Shown here piece by piece: positions 1 through 7,470 of a stretch of 16,509 nt of DNA. Every line of letters starts with the position of its first letter. Positions within the stretch are counted from its first letter, which is position 1. The notes beneath the pieces are model-generated. The model had not been told where the DNA came from and ran no database searches. It saw nothing but the letters and a program-made list of their open reading frames with translations. This DNA is from Flavobacteriaceae bacterium (GTDB taxonomy: Bacteria > Bacteroidota > Bacteroidia > Flavobacteriales > Flavobacteriaceae): contig JACXVH010000029.1 in assembly GCA_014763515.1 (NCBI GenBank), forward strand, positions 1 to 16,509, read 5' to 3'. Both the position numbers and the translations under genes were made by a program.

Positions 1-521
1 CATTATCTAAATAAATAGTTGAAGTTGCTCTGTTAAAATAATAATGGTAATGAATTTGTTTTTCATTAGAAGAAAAATAATGATTAATTATTAAAAAACT
101 ACTTATTATTAAACCACTTATAATAGTAGGTATTAAGGCTATCTTGTTTTTAAAAAAAAGAAATGTTGGTAAACATGTTATTATATAAAACATCCCTAAC
201 CATAAAGTAACAATTAATGTGTTAAAGCCAATGGTAAAAAAAACATAAGCGTTAAAAACCACAATAAGCCCTAAATATGTATTTGGGCTTTTGAAAGTGT
301 TGCTGATCTCGTTTTTTCTAAAATAGATTAATTTTTTATAAGTAAAAAAAACAAATGGTGACAGTAAAAATAATGCAACTAAATACATTATTATTCCTTG
401 ATTTTCATAAGTATTATAAAGCCAAAATGGAGAAACAAAAACAAAAAAAGTAATAACTAAAACAACAACTAATTTTAATTATTGTTTCAAATTTACTCGT
501 TTGTTCTCTCTTATCAAACAT
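1..521 (-). pseudogene. Membrane protein, frameshifted and cut by the window edge
   Basis: I do not recognise a family. Read on the minus strand, an ATG at 521 lies 6 bases after the enoyl-CoA hydratase stop and opens MFDKREQTSKFETI, but that frame ends at a TAA at 416-414. A second frame, open from 478 to the edge, encodes a hydrophobic protein with about four membrane segments (for example around YLVALFLLSPFVFF and TLIVTLWLGMFYII). Removing one A from the AAAA run (473-476 on the plus strand) joins the two frames smoothly, with IIKLVVVLVITFFVFV following the hydrophilic start. The simplest reading is one gene with a single-base insertion, either a real mutation or a sequencing error. An internal ATG at 388 could also start a shorter protein. 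Its position suggests it is the last visible gene of the hemH-to-hydratase transcript. Confidence 0.55.
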
Positions 522-527
522 TATAAA

Positions 528-1304
528 CTATCTACCAGAAAAGTTAGCTTTACGTTTTTCTAAAAATGCAGTTGTTCCTTCTTTAAAATCTTCGGTTCCA
601 AAACATGCTCCAAAGTTTTTAATTTCAACCTCATAACCATTAACACCATCTATATAATTAGCATTTACAGATTCAATCGCTTTTGCAATCGCGACACTTG
701 AATTTTTTGTGATTTTTGAAGCAATCCCTTTAGTAAATTCTAACAATTCTTCTTGACTAACAACGTGATTAACCAATCCATAATTTAAAGCTGTTTGAGC
801 ATCTACCATTCCGGCAGTCATAATCATTTCCATAGCTCTGCCTTTACCTACTAATTGTGCCAAGCGTTGTGTACCTCCATAACCTGGAATTACACCTAAT
901 GTTACTTCTGGCAATCCCATTTTTGCATTATCTGATGCTACTCTAAAATGACAAGCCATCGCCAATTCTAGTCCGCCACCAAGAGCAAAACCATTAACAG
1001 CTGCAATAACGGGTGTGCCCAAATTTTGAACGAAATCAAATAATACTTCTTGTCCTTGAGCTGCTAATTTTCCTCCTTCCTCTACAGAAAAATGAGCAAA
1101 TTCTGAAATATCGGCACCTGCAACAAATGCTTTTTCACCACTTCCTGTTATTATTATTGCTTTTACAGAAGCGTCTTCATTTAATTCTTTAAAACCTTCA
1201 TGCAATTCTTGAATTGTAGCTTTGTTTAATGCGTTTAATTTGGTAGGACGATTAATCGTTACAATTGCAATATTTTCTTTTTTTTCAATAATTATATTTT
1301 CCAT
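528..1304 (-). CDS. Enoyl-CoA hydratase/isomerase (crotonase family)
   Basis: This is a 258-residue crotonase-fold enzyme that probably hydrates trans-2-enoyl-CoA in beta-oxidation or short-chain acyl-CoA metabolism in the cytoplasm. The CoA-binding and oxyanion-hole segments are visible as AGADI (62-66) and NGFALGGGLELA (104-115). Glutamates in the two catalytic positions are E113 (in GGGLELA) and E133 (in LPEVTLGVIPG), which favours true hydratase activity over non-hydratase crotonases. Length and the C-terminal EGTTAFLEKRKANF segment are ordinary. The ATG at 1304 is preferred over an upstream TTG at 1325, because it begins MENIIIEKKENIAIVTINRP, the usual crotonase start, and sits 10 bases after the kinase stop. 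Exact substrate chain length cannot be read from sequence. Confidence 0.93.
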   Translation of the reverse strand: MENIIIEKKENIAIVTINRPTKLNALNKATIQELHEGFKELNEDASVKAIIITGSGEKAFVAGADISEFAHFSVEEGGKLAAQGQEVLFDFVQNLGTPVIAAVNGFALGGGLELAMACHFRVASDNAKMGLPEVTLGVIPGYGGTQRLAQLVGKGRAMEMIMTAGMVDAQTALNYGLVNHVVSQEELLEFTKGIASKITKNSSVAIAKAIESVNANYIDGVNGYEVEIKNFGACFGTEDFKEGTTAFLEKRKANFSGR

Positions 1305-1314
1305 GCTATTTTTT

Positions 1315-2784
1315 TTATTCAACAATTGGGAAAGAAACTAAAAAAGTAGTTCCGCTATTTTCTTCACTTTCAAAGGTAATACTTCCGTTATAATTTTCAA
1401 TTATATTTTTAATAATTGCTAATCCTAATCCCATTCCGCTCGATTTAGTGGTAAATTTTGGTTCAAAAATACGTGCTGCATTTTCTTTTGAAATTCCTTT
1501 ACCATTATCTTTTACTTCAATTTTTACAAAACCTAATTCTCTAAAAACAGTTACTTGAACTGATTTTTCTACTTTTTCTTCAGGAATGGATTGAATGGCG
1601 TTTTTAACCAAGTTTGTAATAACTCTTATTAATTCTGTTCTATCAAATTTGGCAATAATTTCGTCTTCAAGCGAAATAAATTCGATATATTCTTCGTTGA
1701 AAATTTCCAATGCTAATCGAACCACCTTAACCACATTAAGTGTTTCATTTTGTTGAGCAGGCATTGAAGCAAAATTTGAAAATGCATTAGCAACTGAACT
1801 CATGGTGTCAATTTGCTGAATTAATGTTTTAGAAAAATCGTCGAGCTTTTGTTTAATATTTGGGTCATTTTCGTCAAATCTACGTTGAAAACTTTGCACT
1901 GTTAATCGCATAGGTGTTAACGGATTTTTTATTTCATGAGCAACTTGCTTTGCCATTTCTCTCCAGGCTTGTTCACGTTCACTCTGTGCTAATTTATGTG
2001 CGCTTTCTTCAAGTTTATCAACCATGTTATTGTAAGATTCAATCAATACATTAATTTCCTTACTTCCATCTTGAAGCAAAATACGTTGGTTGCCACTATT
2101 AAAATCAGTATCTCTAATTTTATCGCTAATAATTTGCAATGATTTTGTAATATAACTCGATAAAAAATAGGATAATACAATTGCAAAAAGAAACATTAAA
2201 ACGTAAACCTGACCAAAACGCATTAAGAAATTTTTGACTTCATTATCATAAAAACTTGTGTCTTCTTCGTAAGGCAAATTTAAAATGGCTAAAGGCTTAA
2301 ACTTATTATCTTTTACATAAGAATAAGATGAACGATATTGTTGTCCGTCAATTTTTACGAACTCTACATACCTTTTCTCTATAGTTCCTTGTAAAATTCG
2401 CAAAGTTGCAGAATCAATTTTTGGCAAAATACTATCAACCTTAAAAACAGCTTTAGAAGAAATTAATAAGTTTCCTTTTAAATCATAAAAATTAATTTCC
2501 ATACTATGAATATCGGCTAATTCATGGATTCTTTCTTTGAATATTAAAGGAATATTTTCGGTAGTAAGTGGATAAGTTGTAGTCTGAAGTACATAATTAA
2601 TATGTTCTACAATTGCATTTTCTTTCCGTTCTAAACGATCTTGATGATATTCTTTTGCTTCTTTTCGAAATTGATAAATAGAAACAATCGCAATTAAAAT
2701 AGAAGCAATTAAGGTTAAGAATATCATAGCTAAAAATATTCTTACTCTAAGTGATAACTGCTTTAAATTTAAAATACGATACAT
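1315..2784 (-). CDS. NtrY-like membrane sensor histidine kinase
   Basis: This 489-residue two-component sensor kinase should sit in the inner membrane, sense a periplasmic signal, autophosphorylate on His and pass phosphate to a response regulator. Seen in order: a membrane segment (about 15-37), a periplasmic sensor region (38-185), a second membrane segment (about 190-212), a HAMP linker (about 212-262), the H-box AHEIKNPLTPMRL with phospho-acceptor H283, the N-box NLVKNAIQSI (391-400), the G1 box DNGKG (426-430), the F-box EPKFTTKSSG (441-450) and the G2 box MGLGLAI (451-457). The KNPLTP form of the H-box is typical of NtrY-like kinases. The ATG shares its A with the hemJ stop (TAATG), suggesting translational coupling. 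No response regulator is in view, so its target is unknown. Confidence 0.93.
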   Translation of the reverse strand: MYRILNLKQLSLRVRIFLAMIFLTLIASILIAIVSIYQFRKEAKEYHQDRLERKENAIVEHINYVLQTTTYPLTTENIPLIFKERIHELADIHSMEINFYDLKGNLLISSKAVFKVDSILPKIDSATLRILQGTIEKRYVEFVKIDGQQYRSSYSYVKDNKFKPLAILNLPYEEDTSFYDNEVKNFLMRFGQVYVLMFLFAIVLSYFLSSYITKSLQIISDKIRDTDFNSGNQRILLQDGSKEINVLIESYNNMVDKLEESAHKLAQSEREQAWREMAKQVAHEIKNPLTPMRLTVQSFQRRFDENDPNIKQKLDDFSKTLIQQIDTMSSVANAFSNFASMPAQQNETLNVVKVVRLALEIFNEEYIEFISLEDEIIAKFDRTELIRVITNLVKNAIQSIPEEKVEKSVQVTVFRELGFVKIEVKDNGKGISKENAARIFEPKFTTKSSGMGLGLAIIKNIIENYNGSITFESEENSGTTFLVSFPIVE

Positions 2785-3335
2785 TAATTATTTTTTTCGC
2801 GTAGCCGTTTATAAAATTTGTAACCTAGCATTAAAAGTACAGAAAAAAGAATAATTCCTATAACTCCAAAAATCCAATTGATAGCGTTTTTCAAAATCAC
2901 TAGAAAAACTACTGCAAATAAAATAATCGTTGCTCCTTCATTCCAAATTCTAAAATAATTTGATGATTTTTTCACTTCATTATTTTGAAGTTGGATAAAA
3001 AACTGATGGCATTTTAAATGATATAAATACAATAGAAAAACAAATGCTAGTTTAACATGCATCCACGGTTGTGGAAGCCAAACTTTTCCTTCTTCGGTAA
3101 AAAACAACATCCAAAAAGCAAAAATACTGGCTAAAACAGCACTAGGCCAAGTAATTATATACCATAACCTATATTGCATTAATTGATATTGCTTTATTAA
3201 AATAGACTGCTCTGGTTCTGGTTTTGTTTTAGCTTCTGCGTGATATACAAAAAGTCTAACAATATAAAACAAACCAGCAAACCAAGTAACTACAAAAATT
3301 AAATGTAATGCTTTTATATAATTGTATAATTCCAT
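2784..3335 (-). CDS. hemJ: Protoporphyrinogen IX oxidase HemJ (UPF0093/CopD-like membrane protein)
   Basis: A 183-residue integral membrane protein of the HemJ family, which in bacteria lacking HemG and HemY oxidises protoporphyrinogen IX to protoporphyrin IX, the step before iron insertion. About five membrane segments are visible. The N-terminal YIKALHLIFVVTWFAGLFYI (with H11) and the WMHVK segment (H93, K95) match the conserved His/Lys positions of the family. Many such proteins are auto-annotated as CopD family; the heme context here (hemH two genes upstream, hemA to hemF nearby) supports HemJ. The start ATG shares its A with the MATE stop (TAATG) and its own stop overlaps the kinase ATG in the same way. 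The C-terminal tail KFYKRLREKNN is basic and probably cytoplasmic. Confidence 0.9.
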   Translation of the reverse strand: MELYNYIKALHLIFVVTWFAGLFYIVRLFVYHAEAKTKPEPEQSILIKQYQLMQYRLWYIITWPSAVLASIFAFWMLFFTEEGKVWLPQPWMHVKLAFVFLLYLYHLKCHQFFIQLQNNEVKKSSNYFRIWNEGATIILFAVVFLVILKNAINWIFGVIGIILFSVLLMLGYKFYKRLREKNN

Positions 3336-4675
3336 TAATCTTCTATTAATTTGGTTTTAATTTCTCGATTTAAAAAATATGCTGTTACTAAAGTCGATAA
3401 TAAATCAGCAATTGGAAATGCAATCCACACGCCATGTATTCCAAAATACTTAGGCAATAATAAAACCAAAGGTATCAAGAAAAATCCTTGTTTTGTTAAA
3501 GTTAGTAATAATGCTGGAATTGCCTTACCTACTGCTTGAAAATATGCCGCACCAATTAACTGTAAGGCTATAATAGGTGTCGCAGCAAAAACGAAAATTA
3601 AAGCTTGAGGTGTTATTTTAAGAATGTCAACATCAGTTGTAAAAACTCTTACTATTGGCTCTGCAAAGAAATAAATAATCCCAAATATACAACTAGCCAT
3701 AACAGCAGCAGCAATTATTGATTTTATAATACTTTCTTTAACTCTATGAAAATTTTTGGCGCCATAATTATATCCAGCAATTGGTAAAAATCCTTGAGTA
3801 ATTCCTAAAATTGGAAAATAAGCAAACATCAGCATTCTATTTATAATTCCATAAACTGTTACGCCATGTTCTCCTCCATAAATAAATAAGGTTTGGTTTA
3901 CTATAATTGCTAGTAAACTAACAACTCCTTGACGCGCAAAAGTTACAAAACCTAGCGCAGTAATCTCTTTCATTAATATAGGGTTCGGTTTAAGGTGGTG
4001 CCAACTTATTTGCAATTCACTCTTATATATAAAAAACCATAGTATAAACAAAAAACAAAGTATATAAGATATTGATGTTGCAAGTGCTGCACCAAACATT
4101 CCCCAATTTAAAAACTTAATAAAGACAAAATCCATGATAATGTTTCCAAAAGCAGGAATAATCATCGCATACATAGCGAACTTTGCTTTACCTTCGGCTC
4201 TTATTACAGTGTTTCCCATCATGCAAAGTGCCAAAAATGGAACACCTAATAAGACAGGAAGAAAAAACTCTTTTGCGGGTTCCAATATTTCTCCATTGGC
4301 TCCAAATAAGATCAAAACTTTATCAAAAAAAACAAATCCTAAACTTACTGAAACCAATGCAAGAGTTAAACTCATCATAATTTGGTTCCCAAAAGTATGT
4401 AACGCTTTCTCTTTATCTTTTGCTCCAAGTGCTCTAGAGATAATGGAACTTCCACCAATTCCTATTGCCATTCCTAATGAAGAAATTAAAAACGAAATAG
4501 GTAATACTACAGATACTGCTGCAATGGCAAGCGAACCGATCCATTGTCCTACAAAAATGGTGTCGATTAAAATATTAATTGACATAAACAAAATTCCTAT
4601 TGAAGCTGGAACAGATTGTTTAATCAATAATTGTTTTATATCTAAACTTCCCAGTTCTTCTGAAGTTACTTTCAT
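3335..4675 (-). CDS. MATE family efflux transporter (MepA/NorM/DinF-like)
   Basis: A 446-residue multidrug and toxic-compound extrusion transporter, an inner-membrane Na+- or H+-driven exporter. About twelve hydrophobic segments form two similar halves. Family-like elements include PASIGILFMSINILIDTIFV near the N-terminus, GIGGSSIISRALGAKDKEKA in the first half and GITQGFLPIAGYNYGAKNFH in the second. An upstream start at 4705 would overlap hemH by 26 bases; the ATG at 4675 (MKVTSEELGSLDIKQLL), four bases after the hemH stop, is the better choice. Its stop shares a base with the hemJ ATG (TAATG). Sitting between ferrochelatase and protoporphyrinogen oxidase it could export porphyrin or a toxic metabolite, but that is inference from position only. 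The substrate is not readable from sequence. Confidence 0.93.
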   Translation of the reverse strand: MKVTSEELGSLDIKQLLIKQSVPASIGILFMSINILIDTIFVGQWIGSLAIAAVSVVLPISFLISSLGMAIGIGGSSIISRALGAKDKEKALHTFGNQIMMSLTLALVSVSLGFVFFDKVLILFGANGEILEPAKEFFLPVLLGVPFLALCMMGNTVIRAEGKAKFAMYAMIIPAFGNIIMDFVFIKFLNWGMFGAALATSISYILCFLFILWFFIYKSELQISWHHLKPNPILMKEITALGFVTFARQGVVSLLAIIVNQTLFIYGGEHGVTVYGIINRMLMFAYFPILGITQGFLPIAGYNYGAKNFHRVKESIIKSIIAAAVMASCIFGIIYFFAEPIVRVFTTDVDILKITPQALIFVFAATPIIALQLIGAAYFQAVGKAIPALLLTLTKQGFFLIPLVLLLPKYFGIHGVWIAFPIADLLSTLVTAYFLNREIKTKLIED

Positions 4676-4679
4676 AAAT

Positions 4680-5702
4680 TTAATTTTGGATTGCCCATTG
4701 GTCAATCCATCTACTTAATGTTTTCACCCAATCGTCATTATCATTTAAACATGGGATTGTTAAAAAATCTTCTCCTCCATTTTCTTTAAAACTATGTGCT
4801 GCCTCTAAACCAATTTCCTCTAATGTTTCCAAACAATCTGAGACGAATGCTGGGGTTACAACTGCTAGTTTTTTTACACCATTTTTTGCAAAACCATCAA
4901 TAGTAGCATCTGTGTAAGGCTGCAACCAAGGATCTTTACCTAATCTAGATTGAAAAGATGTGCTATAAGTTCCTTCTTTGAGATTTAAAAAATTTGCAAC
5001 CTGTTTTGTTGTTTCATAACATTGATGCCTGTAACAAAACTCATGCGCTTTTGAAGGTGTGTTACAACAAGAACCATCAATTTTACAATGTGATTTTGTA
5101 ACATCTGATTTTTTAATATGGCGCTCTGGTACTCCGTGATAGGAAAATAAGATTTGTTCTGCTTCAAAATTATTTAATTCGTTTTGAATAGAATTTGATA
5201 AATCTCTAATATAATCGGGTTGATTGTAAAAAGCAGGCAAAATAGTAAAACTCATGTTTGGAAATTTAGTTTGTCTAATTTTTTCTGCTAATACTAAAAT
5301 AGTTTCTGTAGTTGCCATTGCAAATTGAGGGTACATTGGAATTATTAAAACCTCATTTACTCCTTTTTCATGCAATTCTTTTAAACCTGATTCTATACTC
5401 GGATTTCCATAACGCATTGCTAAAGCTACTGGAACAGAAACATTATCTTGTACTTTATTTTGAAGTCTTTTTGATAATACAATTAAAGGAGAACCCTCAT
5501 CCCACCAAATTCTCTTGTAAGCTTTTGCAGATTTTTTAGGTCTAGTATTTAAAATTATACCTTTTACAAGTAGAACTCTCAATAGATATGGAATATCAAT
5601 AACTCTTTCATCCATTAAAAATTCATCTAAATATTTCTTAACATCTTTAACTTCAGTACTTTCTGGAGAACCTAAATTCACCAATAAAACTCCTTTTTTC
5701 AC
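4680..5702 (-). CDS. hemH: Ferrochelatase HemH
   Basis: Protoporphyrin ferrochelatase inserts Fe2+ into protoporphyrin IX to make heme b, the last step of the pathway. Visible hallmarks are GVLLVNLGSPEST at the start, YPQFAMATTET, the catalytic His in LFSYHGVPERH (H189) and the conserved acidic residue in SDCLETLEEIG (E292). Length (340 residues) is normal. A Cys-rich segment at residues 206-228 contains five cysteines (C206, C212, C213, C223, C228). The start is uncertain: GTG at 5702 gives the usual short N-terminus (M-KKGVLLVNLG), while an in-frame TTG at 5720 adds six residues but lies within TAACTTTG, which resembles a Bacteroidetes -7 box. No ATG fits. It is the first gene of the minus-strand transcript and is transcribed away from the paralogue cassette. 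Confidence 0.96.
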   Translation of the reverse strand: MKKGVLLVNLGSPESTEVKDVKKYLDEFLMDERVIDIPYLLRVLLVKGIILNTRPKKSAKAYKRIWWDEGSPLIVLSKRLQNKVQDNVSVPVALAMRYGNPSIESGLKELHEKGVNEVLIIPMYPQFAMATTETILVLAEKIRQTKFPNMSFTILPAFYNQPDYIRDLSNSIQNELNNFEAEQILFSYHGVPERHIKKSDVTKSHCKIDGSCCNTPSKAHEFCYRHQCYETTKQVANFLNLKEGTYSTSFQSRLGKDPWLQPYTDATIDGFAKNGVKKLAVVTPAFVSDCLETLEEIGLEAAHSFKENGGEDFLTIPCLNDNDDWVKTLSRWIDQWAIQN

Positions 5703-5914
5703 TTTTTTCTTTTTTTTCAAAGTTACTAAAAAGTGGTCAATTTTTACATTTGTAACATTCTTCTTAATAAATTTTTAAATTATAACGATTTTTATTACAG
5801 AATTTATATATAAAATGTTAAATTTTGATTTTTTCTAATAAAAAAGTCGTTTTTGATTAAATTTTTTCTGATTTAGAGGACCCTAACATAAGTGTCCAAC
5901 CCCCAAATTTATGA
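5703..5914. other. AT-rich intergenic region between hemH and the paralogue cassette
   Basis: This spacer of about 210 bases separates divergent hemH and the first cassette gene and must hold both promoters. On the minus strand TAACTTTG (5725-5718) fits the TAnnTTTG -7 consensus, but I see no TTG at the usual 17-23 base distance. On the plus strand TACATTTG (5745-5752) also fits, again without a clear -33 TTG. From 5875 the base composition changes: GGACCCTAACATAAGTGTCC (5878-5897), with a 4-bp GGAC/GTCC inverted repeat, then a C-run, is distinctly less AT-rich than the rest. I see no gene or RNA here. Confidence 0.4.
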
Positions 5915-6656
5915 TTGCTTATAACAAAAATCTACCTGCCAATTATTTTCTTATTTTTAATAAGCCTTTCTACTTCTGCGCAAGTTTCTGGAGTAGGAAT
6001 AAACGAGACAGTCCCTGAACAAACTTTACATCTTGGCACACCTACGGGAACCATTAGAGTTGGAGGTCTCGATGAAAACAATAATATTTACAATAACGGT
6101 CCCGCACACACTTATCCACTATTTGTTGATGAAAAAGGTGACATGACACTTTATAATCAAATTTTGTACAATAGTGATGGTAATGATGCATTTGACGATA
6201 CTAATATCAACACATCTACCGCTGTTATTCTTGATGGAGACAATGATGGATTAGAAACAGTAAGAATTTATAGTTTTACGATTTCTGTAAACAGACCTTC
6301 ACTACTACTTGTTAAGTATAATATTAGTTTTGAAGTTTTTAAAAACACAGAAGAAATAGAAATAAGAGATAAATTAGTCAGAAGGATAAACACTTACTTT
6401 AGACTCAACGGATCTACCAGAAAATATTGTCACATATCTAAATGCTATACAAGGAGGTAACAATGGTGGTAATGTAACTGGAATGTTTTATAATATGTCT
6501 TCATCTTACATTGTTATCCCCGCTGCAGGAACTTACACCATAGAAATGTTTGGAGAAATTTCTTCTGGACTTAAAGCAGGAAATCCCAATACTGGACTTG
6601 CTACTTGTGTAATATTCGGAAGAGGTGATGATACCTTAATGTGTAAATCGAACTAA
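5915..6656 (+). pseudogene. Secreted beta-rich protein, paralogue 1, frameshifted
   Basis: This is the first of three tandem homologues of unknown function. It begins with a signal peptide (core PIIFLFLISLSTSAQ), followed by the shared head: GVGIN, EQTLHLG, TIRVGGLDENNN, YPLFVDEKGDMTL. The frame from 5915 stops at 6460 with a nonsense tail after YFRLNG. The frame open from 6390 to 6656 continues as DLPENIVTYLNAIQGG, then GMFYNMSSSYIVIPAAGTYT, which aligns with the C-terminal parts of the next two proteins. Dropping one G at 6410-6411 restores a protein of about 246 residues. The start is also odd: only a TTG (5915) serves this frame, while an ATG at 5911 is one base out of phase. Either the gene is decaying or the sequence has errors. 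Programmed frameshifting seems unlikely, as I see no slippery site. Confidence 0.75.
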
Positions 6657-6673
6657 CCCAAAATCTTTGTACC

Positions 6674-7456
6674 ATGAAAAAATATTACTTATTGTTTATA
6701 TGGGTGAGTTATATCTCATTTGGACAGGTTGGAATAGGAACACAAACTCCGCAACAAGATTTACATGTTGCAGGGAGTACTTCTACAATTAGAATTGAAG
6801 GCTTAGATGTAATAAATAATGTAGAGAATAATGGTACAGAACTAACACCTGTATATGTTACTAATAAAGGAAACTTAACATTAACTCCTCCATCTTATAT
6901 TTCAGGAGGAACAGGCTATGAACTTCCTTTAAACTTTTTAATGGATACGCCTAATTTTGTACCCGATAATATACTGTCGTTACTTGTACCCTATAATGAC
7001 CACGGAAGAGTAATTAACAGCGACAATTCAACCGAATCAGTTACTGGACTTATACACAGTATCACCATTACAGTTCCATCAGCCTCAATGATTGAATTTA
7101 AATATGCTATGTCAATTTTATATTCGGCCACTGACCTAGCTTCCCCTCCTTATGATCCTTCATTTATTACAGATGAAAGAACAAGAAGTTATCAAACATA
7201 TTTTTGTATAGATTTATTTTCTGATGGACTTGATGCAACAGAACTTGCAAAACATTATGGAACTAAAGTCCAATATTATGGCACAACAAAAAGAGGCACT
7301 AGAGGTTATACCTACATGAACAGTCAAGCATATGCAACACTACCCTCAGGAACTCATACAGTATATTTTTATGGTGTAGTAAATGATCCTCCAGACACTT
7401 ATACAAGTATTGCTTTTGGTGGAGCAGATGAATATCTTAAAATTAGAGTTTATTAA
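6674..7456 (+). CDS. Secreted beta-rich protein of unknown function, paralogue 2
   Basis: An intact 260-residue protein I cannot assign to a named family. A short signal peptide (MKKYYLLFIWVSYISFGQ) is followed by VGIGTQTPQQDLHVAG, STIRIEGLDVINN and PVYVTNKGNLTL, the head shared by all three paralogues. The VGI(G/N)TxxP...LHVAG pattern is common at the start of Bacteroidetes surface and fibre-like proteins. The middle and C-terminal parts are beta-rich, with shared landmarks at HSITITVPSASMIEFKYAM, RTRSYQTYF and YMNSQAYATLPSGTHTVYF. There is no lipobox, no visible type IX secretion C-terminal domain and no transmembrane anchor after the signal peptide, so periplasmic or secreted is the best guess. 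It lies 17 bases after paralogue 1 and 14 bases before paralogue 3, consistent with one transcript. Confidence 0.85.
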   Translation: MKKYYLLFIWVSYISFGQVGIGTQTPQQDLHVAGSTSTIRIEGLDVINNVENNGTELTPVYVTNKGNLTLTPPSYISGGTGYELPLNFLMDTPNFVPDNILSLLVPYNDHGRVINSDNSTESVTGLIHSITITVPSASMIEFKYAMSILYSATDLASPPYDPSFITDERTRSYQTYFCIDLFSDGLDATELAKHYGTKVQYYGTTKRGTRGYTYMNSQAYATLPSGTHTVYFYGVVNDPPDTYTSIAFGGADEYLKIRVY

Positions 7457-7470
7457 TTAAAACTTTTAGT

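Noticed and set aside
4134..4718. A 194-codon open frame on the plus strand opposite the MATE gene
   Set aside because: It is antisense to a clear transporter gene, has a low-complexity composition unlike a folded protein, and matches nothing I know.
5718..5725. TAACTTTG as a firm hemH promoter
   Set aside because: It matches the -7 consensus but has no TTG at the right distance and overlaps a possible start codon, so it is only mentioned in the hemH and intergenic entries.
5878..5897. GGAC/GTCC inverted repeat as the end of an insertion sequence
   Set aside because: The stem is only 4 bp, and no transposase, second end or target duplication is visible.
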